Positions 46,661-58,685 of a DNA stretch of 64,000 nucleotides are shown one piece after another. Below the pieces are notes generated by a model. The model was not told the DNA's origin. It did not search any database and saw only the letters and a list, made by a program, of their open reading frames with translations. The position numbers and the translations under genes were made by a program. Every line of letters starts with the position of its first letter. Within the stretch, counting starts at the first letter, position 1. The stretch spans positions 1-64,000 of the forward strand of contig JANIIK010000754.1 in assembly GCA_027704905.1 (NCBI GenBank), written 5' to 3'. The DNA comes from Muraenolepis orangiensis. Its lineage: Eukaryota > Chordata > Actinopteri > Gadiformes > Muraenolepididae.

Positions 46661-47680
46661 CCAGGCAAGCTCCCTGTGTCTCCAGTTCCATGCTCCCAGG
46701 CTAGCTCCCTGTGTCTCCGGTTCCAAGCTCCCAGGCTAGCTCCCTGTCTCCAGTTCCAAGCTTCCAGGCAAGCTCCCTGTGTCTCCAGTTCCTAGCTCCC
46801 AGGCTAGCTCCCTGTATCCAGTTCCTAACTTCCAAGCTAGCCCCGTGTGTCCCCAGCTCCTAGCTCCCAGGCTAGCTCGCTGTGTATCCAGTTCCTAGCT
46901 CCCAGGCTAGCTCCCTGTGTATCCAGTTCCTAGCTCCCAGGCTAGCTCCCTGTGTCTCCATTCCTAGCTCCCAGGCTAGCTCACTATGTCTCCAGCTCCT
47001 AGCTTCCAGGCTAGCTCAGTGTCCCCAGCTTCTAGCTTCCAGAATAGCTCCTTGTGTCTCCAGTTCCTAGCTCCCAGGATAGCTCCCTGTGTCTCCAGCT
47101 CCTACCTTCCTGGCTAGCTCCTTGTCCCCAGCTCCTAGCTCCCAGGCTAGCTTCTAGTGTCTCTGGTTCCTAGCTCCCAGGCTAGCTCCCTGTGTCTCCA
47201 GTTCCTAGCTTCCAGGCTAGCTCCCTGTGTCTCCAGCTCCTAGCTTCCAGGCTAGCTCCATGTCCCCGGCTCCTAGCTTCCAGGCTTGCTCCCCGTGTCT
47301 CCAGTCCCTAACTCCCAGGCTAGCTCCCTGTGCCTCCAGTTCCTAGCTTCCAGGCTAGCTCCCTGTGTCTCCAGCTCCTAGCTTCCAGACTAGCTCCATG
47401 TCCCCGGCTCCTAGCTTCCAGGCTTGCTCCCCGTGTCTCCAGTCCCTAACTCCCAGGCTAGCTCCCTGTGCCTCCAGTTCCTAACTCCCAGGCTAGCTCC
47501 CTGTGTCTCCGGTTCCAAGCTCCCAGTCTAGCTCCCTGTGTCTCCAGTTCCAAGCTTCCAGGCTAGCTCCCTGTGTCTCCAATTCCTAGCTCCCAGGCTA
47601 GCTCCCTGTGTCTCCAGTTCCTAGCTCCCAGGCTAGCTCCCTGTGTCCCCAGATCCTAGCTTCCAGTCTAGCTCCCTGTG
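46661..47680. repeat. Block E, first copy
   Basis: Opens with CCAGGCAAGCTCC at 46661 and contains CCTGTATCCAG at 46811. The block recurs at 63001-64000 with offset 16340 (CCTGTATCCAG at 63151) and partly at 49731-50560 (CCTGTATCCAG at 49880, offset 3069). The offset to the last copy changes by about 138 bp after a local duplication in this copy. Confidence 0.85.
47196..47471. repeat. 138-bp four-unit tandem duplication
   Basis: A run of four units (35, 35, 33 and 35 bp) that includes CCATGTCCCCGG and CAGGCTTGCTCC occurs twice in a row, starting at 47196 and 47334. The matching place at 63.5-63.7 kb carries it once. This shows the size of step by which the array can grow. Confidence 0.85.
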
Positions 47681-47753
47681 TCTCCAGCTCCTAGCTTCCT
47701 GGCTAGCTCATTGTCCCCAGCTCCTAGCTTCCTGGCTAGCTCCTTGTCCCCAG

Positions 47754-48590
47754 CTCCTAGCTTCCAGGCTAGCTCCCCGTGTCTCCAGTCCCTAACTCAC
47801 AGAATAGCTCACTGTGACTCCAGTTCCTAACTCCCAGGCTAGCTCCCTGTGTCTCCTGTTCCTTGCTCCCAGGCTAGCTCCCTTTGTCTCCGGTTCCAAG
47901 CTCCCAGGCTAGCTCCCTGTGTCTCCAGTTCCAAGCTTCCAGGCTAGCTCACTGTGTCTCCAGTTCCTAGCTCCCAGACTAGCTCCCTGTCTCCAGTTCC
48001 TAGCTTCCAAGCTAGCCCCGTGTGTCCCCAGCTCCTAGCTTCCAGGCTAGCTCTGTGCGTCTCCAGCTCCTAGCTTCCTGGCTAGCTCCTTGTCCCCAGA
48101 TCCTAGCTTCCAGTCTAGCTCCCTGTGTCTCCAGCTCCTAGCTTCCTGGCTAGCTCCTTGTCCCCAGCTCCAGCTTCCTGGCTAGCTCCTTGTCCCCAGC
48201 TCCTAGCTTCCAGGCTAGCTCCCCGTGTCTCCAGTCCCTATCTCCCAGGCTAGCTCCCTGTGCCTCCAGTTCCTAACTCCCAGGCTAGCTCCCTGTGTCT
48301 CCGGTTCCAAGCTCCCAGGCTAGCTACCTGTGTCTCCAGTTCCTAGCTTCCAGGCTAGCTCCCTGTGTCTCCAGTTCCTAGCTCCCAGGCTAGCTCCCTC
48401 TGTCTCCAGTTCCTTGCTCCCAGGCTAGCTCCCTGTGTCTCCAGTTCCTTGCTCCCTGGCTAGCTCGCTGTGTCTCCAGCTTCTAGCTTCCAGACTAGCT
48501 CCTTGTGTCTCCAGTTCCTAGCTCCCAGGATAACTCCCTGTGTCTCCAGTTCCTAGCTCCCAGAATAGCTCCCTGTCTCCAGTTCCTAGC
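47754..48590. repeat. Block G, first copy
   Basis: Contains ACTCACAGAATAGCTCACTG (GCTCACTGTG at 47807), which recurs at 58031 and 60033. The rest of the run, with TTTGTCTCCGG, GGTTCCAAGC and CCAGTCTAG units, follows in similar order in those copies. Confidence 0.75.
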
Positions 48591-48601
48591 TTCCAAGCTA
48601 G

Positions 48602-51600
48602 CCATGTTTGTCCCCAGCTGCTAGCTTCCAGCCTAGCTCCGTGCGTCTCCAGCTCCTTGCTTCCTGGCTAGCTCCTGTGTCCCCAGATCCTAGCTTCCAG
48701 TCTAGCTCCCTGTGTCTCCAGCTCCTAGCTTCCAGGCTAGCTCCTTGTCTCCAGCTCCTAGCTTCCAGGCTAGCTCCCTGTGTCTCCAGTTCCTAGCTCC
48801 CAGGCTAGCTCCCTGTGTCTCCAGTTCCTAGCTCCCAGGCTAGCTCCCTGTGTCTCCAGTTCCTAGCTTCCAGGCTAGCTCCCTGTGTCTCCAGTTCCTA
48901 GCTCCCAGGCTAGCTCCCTGTCTCCAGTTCCTAGCTTCCAAGCTAGCTCCGTGTGTCCCCAGCTCCTAGCTCCAGGCTAGCTCGCTTGTCTCCAGTTCCT
49001 AGCTCCTAGGCTAGCTCCCTGTGTCTCCAGTTCCTAGCTCCCAGGCTAGCTCCCTGTGTCTCCAGTTCCTAGCTTCCAGGCTAGCTCCTTGTCTCCAGCT
49101 CCTAGCTTCCAGGCTAGCTCCAGTGTCCCCAGCTTCTAGCTTCCAGACTAGCTCCTTGTGTCTCCAGTTCCTAGCTCCCAGGCTAGCTCCCTGTGTCTCC
49201 AGTTCCTAGCTTCCTGGCTAGCTCCTTGTCCCCAGCTCCTAGCTCCCAGGCTAGCTCCTAGTGTCTCTGGTTCCTGGCTCCCAGGCTAGCTCCCTGTCTC
49301 CAGTCCTAGCTTCCAGGCTAGCTCCTTGTGTCTCCAGTTACTAGCTTCCAGACTAGCTCCCTGTGTCTCCAGTTGCTAGCTCCCAGGCTAGCTCCCTGTG
49401 TCTCCTGTTCCTAGCTCCCAGGCTAGCTCCCTGTGTCTCCAGTTCCTAGCTCCCAGGCTAGCTCCCTGTGTCTCCAGTTCCTAGCTTCCATGCTATCTCC
49501 CTGTGTCTCCAGTTCCTAGCTCCCAGGCTAGCTCCCTGTCTCCAGTTCCTAGCTTCCAAGCTAGCTCCCTGTGTCTCCAGTTCCTAGCTTCCAGGCTAGC
49601 TCCTGTGTCTCCAGTTCCTAGCTCCCAGGCTAGCTCCCTGTGTCTCCAGTTCCTAGCTCCCAGGCTAGCTCCCTCTGTCTCCAATTCCTAGCTCCCAGGC
49701 TAGCTCGCTATGTCTCCAGCTCCTAGCTTCCAGGCAAGCTCCCTGTGTCTCCAGTTCCAAGCTCCCAGGCTAGCTCCCTGTGTCTCCGGTTCCAAGCTCC
49801 CAGGCTAGCTCCCTGTCTCCAGTTCCAAGCTTCCAGGCAAGCTCCCTGTGTCTCCAGTTCCTAGCTCCCAGGCTAGCTCCCTGTATCCAGTTCCTAACTT
49901 CCAAGCTAGCCCCGTGTGTCCGCTCCAGCTCTCCTAGCTCCCAGGCTAGCTCCCTGTGTATCCAGTTCCTAGCTCCCAGGCTAGCTCCCTGTGTCTCCAA
50001 TTCCTAGCTCCCAGGCTAGCTCACTATGTCTCCAGCTCCTAGCTTCCAGGCTAGCTCAGTGTCCCCAGCTTCTAGCTTCCAGAATAGCTCCTTGTGTCTC
50101 CAGTTCCTAGCTCCCAGGATAGCTCCCTGTGTCTCCAGCTCCTACCTTCCTGGCTAGCTCCTTGTCCCCAGCTCCTAGCTCCCAGGCTAGCTTCTAGTGT
50201 CTCTGGTTCCTAGCTCCCAGGCTAGCTCCCTGTGTCTCCAGTTCCTAGCTTCCAGGCTAGCTCCCTGTGTCTCCAGCTCCTAGCTTCCAGGCTAGCTCCT
50301 GTGTCCCCGGCTCCTAGCTTCCAGGCTTGCTCCCCGTGTCTCCAGTCCCTAACTCCCAGGCTAGCTCCCTGTGCCTCCAGTTCCTAGCTTCCAGGCTAGC
50401 TCCCTGTGTCTCCAGCTCCTAGCTTCCAGACTAGCTCCATGTCCCCGGCTCCTAGCTTCCAGGCTTGCTCCCGTGTCTCCAGTCCCTAACTCCCAGGCTA
50501 GCTCCCTGTGCCTCCAGTTCCTAACTCCCAGGCTAGCTCCCTGTGTCTCCTGTTCCTAGCTCCCAGGCTAGCTCCCTGTGTCTCCGGTTCCAAGCTTCCA
50601 GGCTAGCTCCCTGTGTCTCCAGTTCCTAGCTTCCAGGCTAGCTCCCTGTGTCTCCAGTTCCTAGCTCCCAGGCTAGCTCCCTGTCTCCAGTTCCTAGCTT
50701 CCAGCTAGCTCCCTGTGTCTCCAGCTCCTAGCTTCCAGGCTAGCTCCGTGTGTCTCCAGCTCCTAGCTCCCAGGCTAGCTCCTGTGTGTCCAGTTCCTAG
50801 CTCCCAGGCTAGCTCCTCTGTCTCCAGTTCCTAGCTCCCAGGCTAGCTCGCTGTGTCTCCAGCTCCTAGCTTCCAGGCTAGCTCCCTGTGTCTCCAGTTC
50901 CTAGCTCCCAGGCTAGCTCCCTGTGTCTCCGGTTCCAAGCTCCCAGGCTAGCTCCCTGTGTCTCCAGTTCCAAGCTTCCAGGCTAGCTCCCTGTGTCTCC
51001 AGTTCCTAGCTCCCAGGCTAGCTCCCTGTCTCCAGTTCCTAACTTCCAAGCTAGCCCCGTGTGTCCCCAGCTCCTAGCTCCCAGGCTAGCTCGCTATGTC
51101 TCCAGTTCCTAGCTCCCAGGCTAGCTCCCTGTGTATCCAGTTCCTAGCTCCCAGGCTCCCTGTGTCTCCAATTCCTAGCTCCCAGGCTAGCTCACTATGT
51201 CTCCAGCTCCTAGCTTCCAGGCTAGCTCAGTGTCCCCAGCTTCTAGCTTCCAGAATAGCTCCTTGTGTCTCCAGTTCCTAGCTCCCAGGATAGCTCCCTG
51301 TGTCTCCAGCTCCTACCTTCCTGGCTAGCTCCTTGTCCCCAGCTCCTAGCTCCCAGGCTAGCTTCTCGTGTCTCTGGTTCCTAGCTCCCAGGCTAGCTCC
51401 CTGTGTCTCCAGTTCCTAGCTCCAGGCTAGCTCCCTGTGTCTCCAGCTCCTAGCTTCCAGGCTAGCTCCATGTCCCCAGCTCCTAGCTTCCAGGCTAGCT
51501 CCCTGTGTCTCCAGTCCTAGCTCCCAGGCTAGCTCCCTGTGCCTCCAGTTCCTAACTCCCAGGCTAGCTCCCTGTGTCTCCGGTTCCAAGCTCCCAGTCT

Positions 51601-52769
51601 AGCTCCCTGTGTCTCCAGTTCCAAGCTTCCAGGCTAGCTCCCTGTGTCTCCAGTTCCTAGCTCCCAGGCTAGCTCCCTGTGTCTCCAGTTCCTAGCTCCC
51701 AGGCTAGCTCCCTGTGTCCCCAGATCCTAGCTTCCAGTCTAGCTCCCTGTGTCTCCAGCTCCTAGCTTCCTGGCTAGCTCCTTGTCCCCAGCTCCTAGCT
51801 TCCTGGCTAGCTCCTTGTCCCCAGCTCCTAGCTTCCAGGCTAGCTCCCCGTGTCTCCAGTCCCTAGCTCCAGGCTAGCTCACTGTGCTCCAGTTCCTAGC
51901 TCCCAGGCTAGCTCCCTGTGTCTCCAGTTCCTAGCTCCCAGGCTAGCTCCCTGTGTCTCCGGTTCCAAGCTCCCAGGCTAGCTCCCTGTGTCTCCAGTTC
52001 CAAGCTTCCAGGCTAGCTCACTGTGTCTCCAGTTCCTAGCTCCCAGGCTAGCTCCCTGTCTCCAGTTCCTAGCTTCCAAGCTAGCCCGTGTGTCCCCAGC
52101 TCCTAGCTTCCAGGCTAGCTCTGTGCGTCTCCAGCTCCTAGCTTCCTGGCTAGCTCCTTGTCCCCAGATCCTAGCTTCCAGTCTAGCTCCCTGTGTCTCC
52201 AGCTCCTAGCTTCCTGGCTAGCTCCTTGTCTCCAGCTCCTAGCTTCCAGGCTAGCTCCTTGTCCCCAGCTCCTAGCTTCCAGGCTAGCTCCCCGTGTCTC
52301 CAGTCCTAGCTCCCAGGCTAGCTCCCTGTGTCTCCAGTTCCTAGCTCCCAGGCTAGCTCCCTGTGTCTCCAGTTCCTAGCTCCCAGGCTAGCTCCCTGTG
52401 TCTCCAGTTCCTAGCTTCCAGGCTAGCTCCCTGTCTCCAGTTCCTAGCTCCAGGCTAGCTCCCGTGTCTCCAGTCCTAACTCCCAGGCTAGCTCCCTGTG
52501 TCTCCAGTTCCTAGCTCCCAGGCTAGCTCCCTGTGTCTCCAGTTCCTAGCTCCAAGGCTAGCTCCCTGTGTCTCCAGTTCCTTGCTCCCTGGCTAGCTCG
52601 CTATGTCCCCAGCTTCTAGCTTCCAGAATAGCTCCTTGTGTCTCCAGTTCCTAGCTCCCAGGATAACTCCCTGTGTCTCCAGTTCCAAGCTTCCAGGCTA
52701 GCTCCCTGTGTCTCCAGTTCCTAGCTCCCAGAATAGCTCCCTGTCTCCAGTTCCTAGCTTCCAGGCTAG
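48602..52769. repeat. Mixed tract with partial copies of blocks D, E and the 36-44 kb module
   Basis: Starts with a module opening, CCATGTTTG at 48602, but no CTCGCTCCGAG follows. Includes a partial block E (49731-50560) and a second run with CCATGTCCCCGG and CAGGCTTGCTCC. Stretches at about 48700-49250 and 51840-52560 are mostly canonical units with single C losses. The order is shuffled against the better-kept copies, so the block edges are uncertain. Confidence 0.6.
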
Positions 52770-55469
52770 CCATGTTGTCCCCAGCTGCTAGCTTCCAGCC
52801 TAGCTCCGTGCGTCTCCAGCTCCTTGCTTCCTGGCTAGCTCCTTGTCCCCAGATCCTAGCTTCCAGTCTAGCTCCCTGTGTCTCCAGCTCATAGCTTCCT
52901 GGCTAGCTCCTTGTCCCCAGCTCCTAGCTTCCTGGCTAGCTCCTTGCCTCCAGCTCCTAGCTTCCAGGCTAGCTCCCTGTGTCTCCAGTTCCTAGTTCCC
53001 AGGCTAGCTCCCTGTGTCTCCTGTTCCTAGCTCCCAGGCTAGCTCCCTGTCTCCAGTTCCTAGCTTCCAAGCTAGCCCCGTGTGTCCCCAGCTCCTAGCT
53101 TCCAGCCTAGCTCCGTGCGTCTCCAGCTCCTAGCTTCCTGGCTAGCTCCTTGTCCCCAGATCCTAGCTTCCAGTCTAGCTCCCTGTGTCTCCAGCTCCTA
53201 GCTTCCTGGCTAGCTCCTTGTCCCCAGCTCCTAGCTTCCTGGCTAGCTCCTTGTCCCCAGCTCCTAGCTTCCAGGCTAGCTCCCTGTGTCTCCAGTTCCT
53301 AGTTCCCAGGCTAGCTCCTTGTGTCTACAGTTCCTAGTTTCCAGACTAGCTCCTTGTGTCTCCAGCTCCTAGCTTCCAGGCTAGCTCCCTGTTTCTCCAG
53401 TTCCTAGCTCCCAGGCTAGCTCCCGTGTCTCCATTTCCTCGCTCCGAGTCTAGCTCGCTATTCACAGGCTAGCTGGCTATGTCTCCAGCTCCTAGCTTCC
53501 AGGCTAGCTCAGTGTCCCCAGCTTCTAGCTTCCAGAATAGCCCCTTGTGTCTCCAGTTCCTTGCTTCCAGGCTAGCTCCCTGTGTCTCCAGTTCCTAGCT
53601 CCCAGTGTCTCCAGTTCCTAGCTCCCAGGCTAGCTCCCTGTGTCTCCAGTTCCTAGCTTCCAGGCTAGCTCCCTGTGTCTCCAGTTCCTAGCTCCCAGGC
53701 TAGCTCCCTGTGTCTCCAGATCCTAGCTTCCAGCTAGCTCCCTGTGTCTCCAGCTCCTAGCTTCCAGGCTAGCTCCTTGTCTCCAGCTCCTAGCTTCCGG
53801 CTAGCTCCTTGTCTCCAGCTCCTAGCTTCCAGGCTAGCTCCCGTGTCTCCAGTTCCTAGCTCCCAGGCTAGCTCCCTGTGTCTCCAGTTCCTAGCTCCCA
53901 GGCTAGCTCCCTGTGTCTCCTGTTCCTAGCTCCCAGGCTAGCTCCCTGTGTCTCCGTTCCAAGCTCCCAGGCTAGCTCCCTGTGTCTCCAGTTCCAAGCT
54001 TCCAGGCTAGCTCACTGTGTCTCCAGTTCCTAGCTCCCAGCTAGCTCCCTGTCTCCAGTTCCTAGCTTCCAAGCTAGCCCGTGTGTCCCAGCTCCTAGCT
54101 TCCAGGCTAGCTCTGTGTCTCCAGCTCCTAGCTTCCTGGCTAGCTCCTTGTCCCAGATCCTAGCTTCCAGTCTAGCTCCCTGTGTCTCCAGCTCCTAGCT
54201 TCCTGGCTAGCTCCTTGTCCCCAGCTCCTAGCTTCCTGGCTAGCTCCTTGTCCCCAGCTCCTAGCTTCCAGGCTAGCTCCCTGTGTCTCCAGTCCTAGCT
54301 CCCAGGCTAGCTCCCTGTGTCTCCAGTTCCTAGCTCCCAGGCTAGCTCCCTGTGTCTCCGGTTCCAAGCTCCCAGGCTAGCTCCCTGTGTCTCCAGTTCC
54401 AAGCTTCCAGGCTAGCTCCCTGTGTCCCCAGTTCCTAGATCCCAGGCTAGCTCCCTCTGTCTCCAGTTCCTTGCTCAAGGCTAGCTCCCTGTGTCTCCAG
54501 TTCCTTGCTCCCTGGCTAGCTCGCTATGTCCCCAGCTTCTAGCTTCCAGAATAGCTCCTTGTGTCTCCAGTTCCTAAGCTTCCAGGCTAGCTCCCTGTGT
54601 CTCCAGTTCCTAGCTCCCAGAATAGCTCCCTGTCTCCAGTTCCTAGCTTCCAAGCTAGCCATGTTTGTCCCCAGCTGCTAGCTTCCAGCCTAGCTCCGTG
54701 CGTCTCCAGCTCCTTGCTTCCTGGCTAGCTCCTTGTCCCCAGATCCTAGCTTCCAGTCTAGCTCCCTGTGTCTCCAGCTCATAGCTTCCTGGCTAGCTCC
54801 TTGTCCCCAGCTCCTAGCTTCCTGGCTAGCTCCTTGCCCCCAGCTCCTAGCTTCCAGGCTAGCTCCCTGTGTCTCCAGTTCCTAGTTCCCAGGCTAGCTC
54901 CCTGTGTCTCCTGTTCCTAGCTCCCAGGCTAGCTCCCTGTCTCCAGTTCCTAGCTTCCAAGCTAGCCCCGTGTGTCCCCAGCTCCTAGCTTCCAGCCTAG
55001 CTCCGTGCGTTTCCAGCTCCTAGCTTCCTGGCTAGCTCCTTGTCCCCAGATCCTAGCTTCCAGTCTAGCTCCCTGTGTCTCCAGCTCCTAGCTTCCTGGC
55101 TAGCTCCTTGTCCCCAGCTCCTAGCTTCCTGGCTAGCTCCTTGTCCCCAGCTCCTAGCTTCCAGGCTAGCTCCCTGTGTCTCCAGTTCCTAGTTCCCAGG
55201 CTAGCTCCTTGTGTCTACAGTTCCTAGTTTCCAGAATAGCTCCTTGTGTCTCCAGCTCCTAGCTTCCAGGCTAGCTCCCTGTTTCTCCAGTTCCTAGCTC
55301 CCAGGCTAGCTCCCAGTGTCTCCATTTCCTCGCTCCGAGTCTAGCTCGCTATTCACAGGCTAGCTGGCTATGTCTCCAGCTCCTAGCTTCCAGGCTAGCT
55401 CAGTGTCCCCAGCTTCTAGCTTCCAGAATAGCCCCTTGTGTCTCCAGTTCCTTGTTTCCAGGCTATTTC

Positions 55470-57974
55470 CTTGTGTCTCCAGCTCTTAGCTCCCAGGCTA
55501 GCTCCCCATGTCTCTAGTTCCTAGTTCCCAGGCTATCTCCCTGTGTCTCCAGTTCCTTTCTCCCAGGCTAGCTCCCTGTGTCTCCAGTTCCTAGCTCCCA
55601 GTGTCTCAAGTTCCTAGCTCCCAGGCTAGCTCCCTGTGTCTCCTGTTCCTAGCTCCCAGGCTAGCTCCCTGTGTCTCCAGTTCCGAGCTCCCAGTGTCTC
55701 CAGTTCCTAGCTCCACGTGTCTCCAGATCCTTGCTCCCAGGCTAGCTCCCTGTGTCTCCTGTTCCTAGCTTACAGGCTAGCTCCCTGTGTCTCCAGATCC
55801 TAGCTTCCAGAGCTAGCTCCTCGTGTCTCCGGTTCCTAGCTCCCAGGCTAGCTCCCTGTGTCTCCGGTTCCTAGCTCCCAGGCTAGCTTCCCGTGTCTCC
55901 AGTCCCTAACTCCCAGGCTATCTCCCTATGTCTCCAGTTCCTAGATCCCAGGCTAGCTCCGTGTCCCCAGTTCTTAGTTTCCAGTCTAGCTCCCTGTGTC
56001 TCCAGTTTCCTATTTCCCAGGCTTGCTCCCTGTCTCCAGTTTCTACCTCCAAGGCTAGCTCCCTGTGTCTCCAGTTCCTAGCTCCCAGGCTAGCTCCCTG
56101 TGTCTCCAGTTTCTAGCTCCCAGGCTAGCTCCCTGTGTCTCCAATTCCTAGTTCCCAGGCTAGCTCGCTATGTCTCCAGCTCCTAGCTTCCAGGCTAGCT
56201 CAGTGTCCCCAGCTTCTAGCTTCCAGAATAGCTCCTTGTTTCTCCAGTTCCCAGTTTCCAGGCTAGCTCCTTGTGTCTCCAACTTCTAGCTTCCAGAATA
56301 GCTCCTTGTTTCTCCAGTTCCCAGTTTCCAGGCTAGCTCCTTGTGTCTCCAGCTCCCAGCTTCCAGACTAGCTCCCTGTGTCTCCATTTCCTAGTTTCCA
56401 GGCTAGCTCCTTGTGTCTCCAGTTACTAGCTCCCAGACTAGCTCCCTGTGTCTCCAGTTGCTAGCTCCCAGGCTAGCTCCCTGTGTCTCCTGTTCCTAGC
56501 TCCCAGGCTAGCTCCTTGTGTCTCCGGTTCCAAGCTCCAAGGCTAGCTCCCTGTGTCTCCAGTTCCAAGCTTCCAGGCTATCTCCCTGTGTCTCCAGTTC
56601 CTAGCTCCCAGGCTAGCTCCCTGTCTCCAGTTCCTAGCTTCCAAGCTATCCCCGTGTGTCCAGTTCCTAGCTCCCAGGCTAGCTCCCTCTGTCTCCAATT
56701 CCTAGCTCCCAGGCTAGCTCACTATGTCTCCAGTTCCTAGCTCCCAGGCTAGCTCCGTGTGTATCCAGTTCCTAGCTCCCAGGCTAGCTCCCTGTGTCTC
56801 CAATTCCTAGTTCCCAGGCAAGCTCACTATGTCTCCAGCTCCTAGCTTCCAGGCTAGCTCAGTGTCCCCAGCTTCTACCTTCCAGAATAGCTCCTTCTGT
56901 CTCCAGTTCCAAGTTCCCAGGCTAGCTCCCTGTGTCTCCAGCTCCTAGCTTCCAGGCTAGCTCCATGTCCCCAGCTCCTAGCTTCCAGGCTAGCTCCCTG
57001 TGTCTCCAGTTCCTAGCTCTCAGGCTAGCTCCTTGTGTCTCCAGTTCCTAGCTCCCAGGAAGGCTCCCTGTGTCTCCAGCTCCTAGTTTCCTGGCAAGCT
57101 CCTTGTCCCCAGCTCCTAGCTCCCAGGCTAGCTCCTCGTGTCTCTAGTTCCTAGCTCCCCGGCTAGCTCCCTGTGTCTCCAGTTCCTAGCTCGCAGGCTA
57201 GCTCCCTGTGTCTCCAGCTCCTAGCTTCCAGGCTAGCTCAGTGTCCCCAGCTTCTAGCTTCCAGAATAGCTCCTTGTTTCTCCAGTTCACAGTTTCCAGG
57301 CTAGCTCCTTGTGTCTCCAGCTCCCAGCTTCCAGACTAGCTCCCTGTGTCTCCATTTCCTAGTTTCCAGGCTAGCTCCTTGTGTCTCCAGTTACTAGCTC
57401 CCAGACTAGCTCCCTGTGTCTCCAGTTGCTAGCTCCCAGGCTAGCTCCCTCTGTCTCCTGTTCCTAGCTCCCAGGCTAGCTCCCTGTGTCTCCGGTTCCA
57501 AGCTCCCAGGCTAGCTCCCTGTGTCTCCAGTTCCAAGCTTCCAGGCAAGCTCCCTGTGTCTCCAATTCCTAGCTCCCAGGCTAGCTCCCTGTCTCCAGTT
57601 CCTAACTTCCAAGCTAGCCCCGTGTTTCCCTAGCTCCTAGCTCCCAGGCTAGCTCGCATGTCTCCAGTTCCTAGCTCCCAGGCTAGCTCCCTGTGTATCC
57701 AGTTCCTAGCTCCCAGGCTAGCTCCCTGTGTCTCCAGTTCCTAGCTCCCAGGCTAGCTCACTATGTCTCCAGCTCCTAGCTTCCAGGCTAGCTCAGTGTC
57801 CCCAGCTTCTAGCTTCCAGAATAGCTCCTTGTGTCTCCAGTTCCTAGCTCCCAGGATAGCTCCCTGTGTCTCCAGCTCCTAGCTTCCTGGCTAGCTCATG
57901 TCCCCAGCTCCTAGCTCCCAGGCTAGGTTCTAGTGTCTCTGGTTCCTACCTCCCAGGCTAGCTCCCTGTGTCTC
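55470..57974. repeat. Block D, second copy
   Basis: Matches 44451 onwards at offset 11022 (CCACGTG 44691/55713, TTCTTAG 44949/55971). The offset then becomes about 11092 because a two-unit run with GAATAGCTCCTTGTTTC is doubled at 56210-56345. From about 55950 it matches 60615-62650 at offset 4664-4665 (TTCACAG 57286/61950, CATGTCCCCAGC 57897/62562). Confidence 0.85.
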
Positions 57975-58590
57975 CATTTCCTAGCTTCCAGGCTAGCTCC
58001 CCGTGTCTCCAGTCCCTAACTCACAGAATAGCTCACTGTGACTCCAGTTCCTAACTCCCAGGCTAGCTCCCTGTGTCTCCTGTTCCTTGCTCCCAGGCTA
58101 GCTCCCTGTGTCTCCGGTTCCAAGCTCCCAGGCTAGCTCCCTGTGTCTCCAGTTCCAAGCTTCCAGGCTAGCTCACTGTGTCTCCAGTTCCTAGGTCCCA
58201 AAATAGCTCCCTGTCTCCAGTTCCTAGCTTCCAAGCTAGCCCAGTGTGTCCCCAGCTCCTAGCTTCCAGGCTAGCTCTGTGCGTCTCCAGCTCCTAGCTT
58301 CCTGGCTAGCTCCTTGTCCCCAGATCCTAGCTTCCAGTCTAGCTCCCTGTGTCTCCAGCTCCTAGCTTCCTGGCTAGCTCCTTGTCCCCAGCTCCAAGCT
58401 TCCTGGCTAGCTCCTTGTCCCCAGCACCTAGCTTCCAGGCTAGCTCCCCGTGTCTCCAGTCCCTAACTCCCAGGCTAGCTCCCTGTGCCTCCAGTTCCTA
58501 ACCCCCAGGCTAGCTCCCTGTGTCTCCGGTTCCAAGCTCCCAGGCTAGCTCCCTGTGTCTCCAGTTCCAAGCTTCCAGGCTAGCTCCCTG
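57975..58590. repeat. Block G, second copy
   Basis: Pairs with 59978-60594 at offset 2002-2003 (GCTCACTGTG 58031/60033, CAGTGTGTCCCC 58241/60244) and with block G at 47754 at offset 10224. Shared private units include CCAGCACCTAGC and GTGCCTCC. Confidence 0.8.
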
Positions 58591-58685
58591 TCCCCAGCAC
58601 CTAGCTTCCAGGCTAGCTCCCGTGTCTCCAGTCCTAACTCCCAGGCTAGCTCCCTGTGCCTCCAGTTCCTAACCCCAGGCTAGCT
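58422..58685. repeat. Local duplication whose second copy has shorter C runs
   Basis: The run from CAGCACCTAGC at 58422 is repeated from 58595. In the second copy three C runs are each one base shorter: CTCCCCGTG becomes CTCCCGTG, AGTCCCTAAC becomes AGTCCTAAC, and TAACCCCCAGG becomes TAACCCCAGG. I see no base gained. The third relative, at 60424, keeps the first two runs at full length. Confidence 0.85.
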
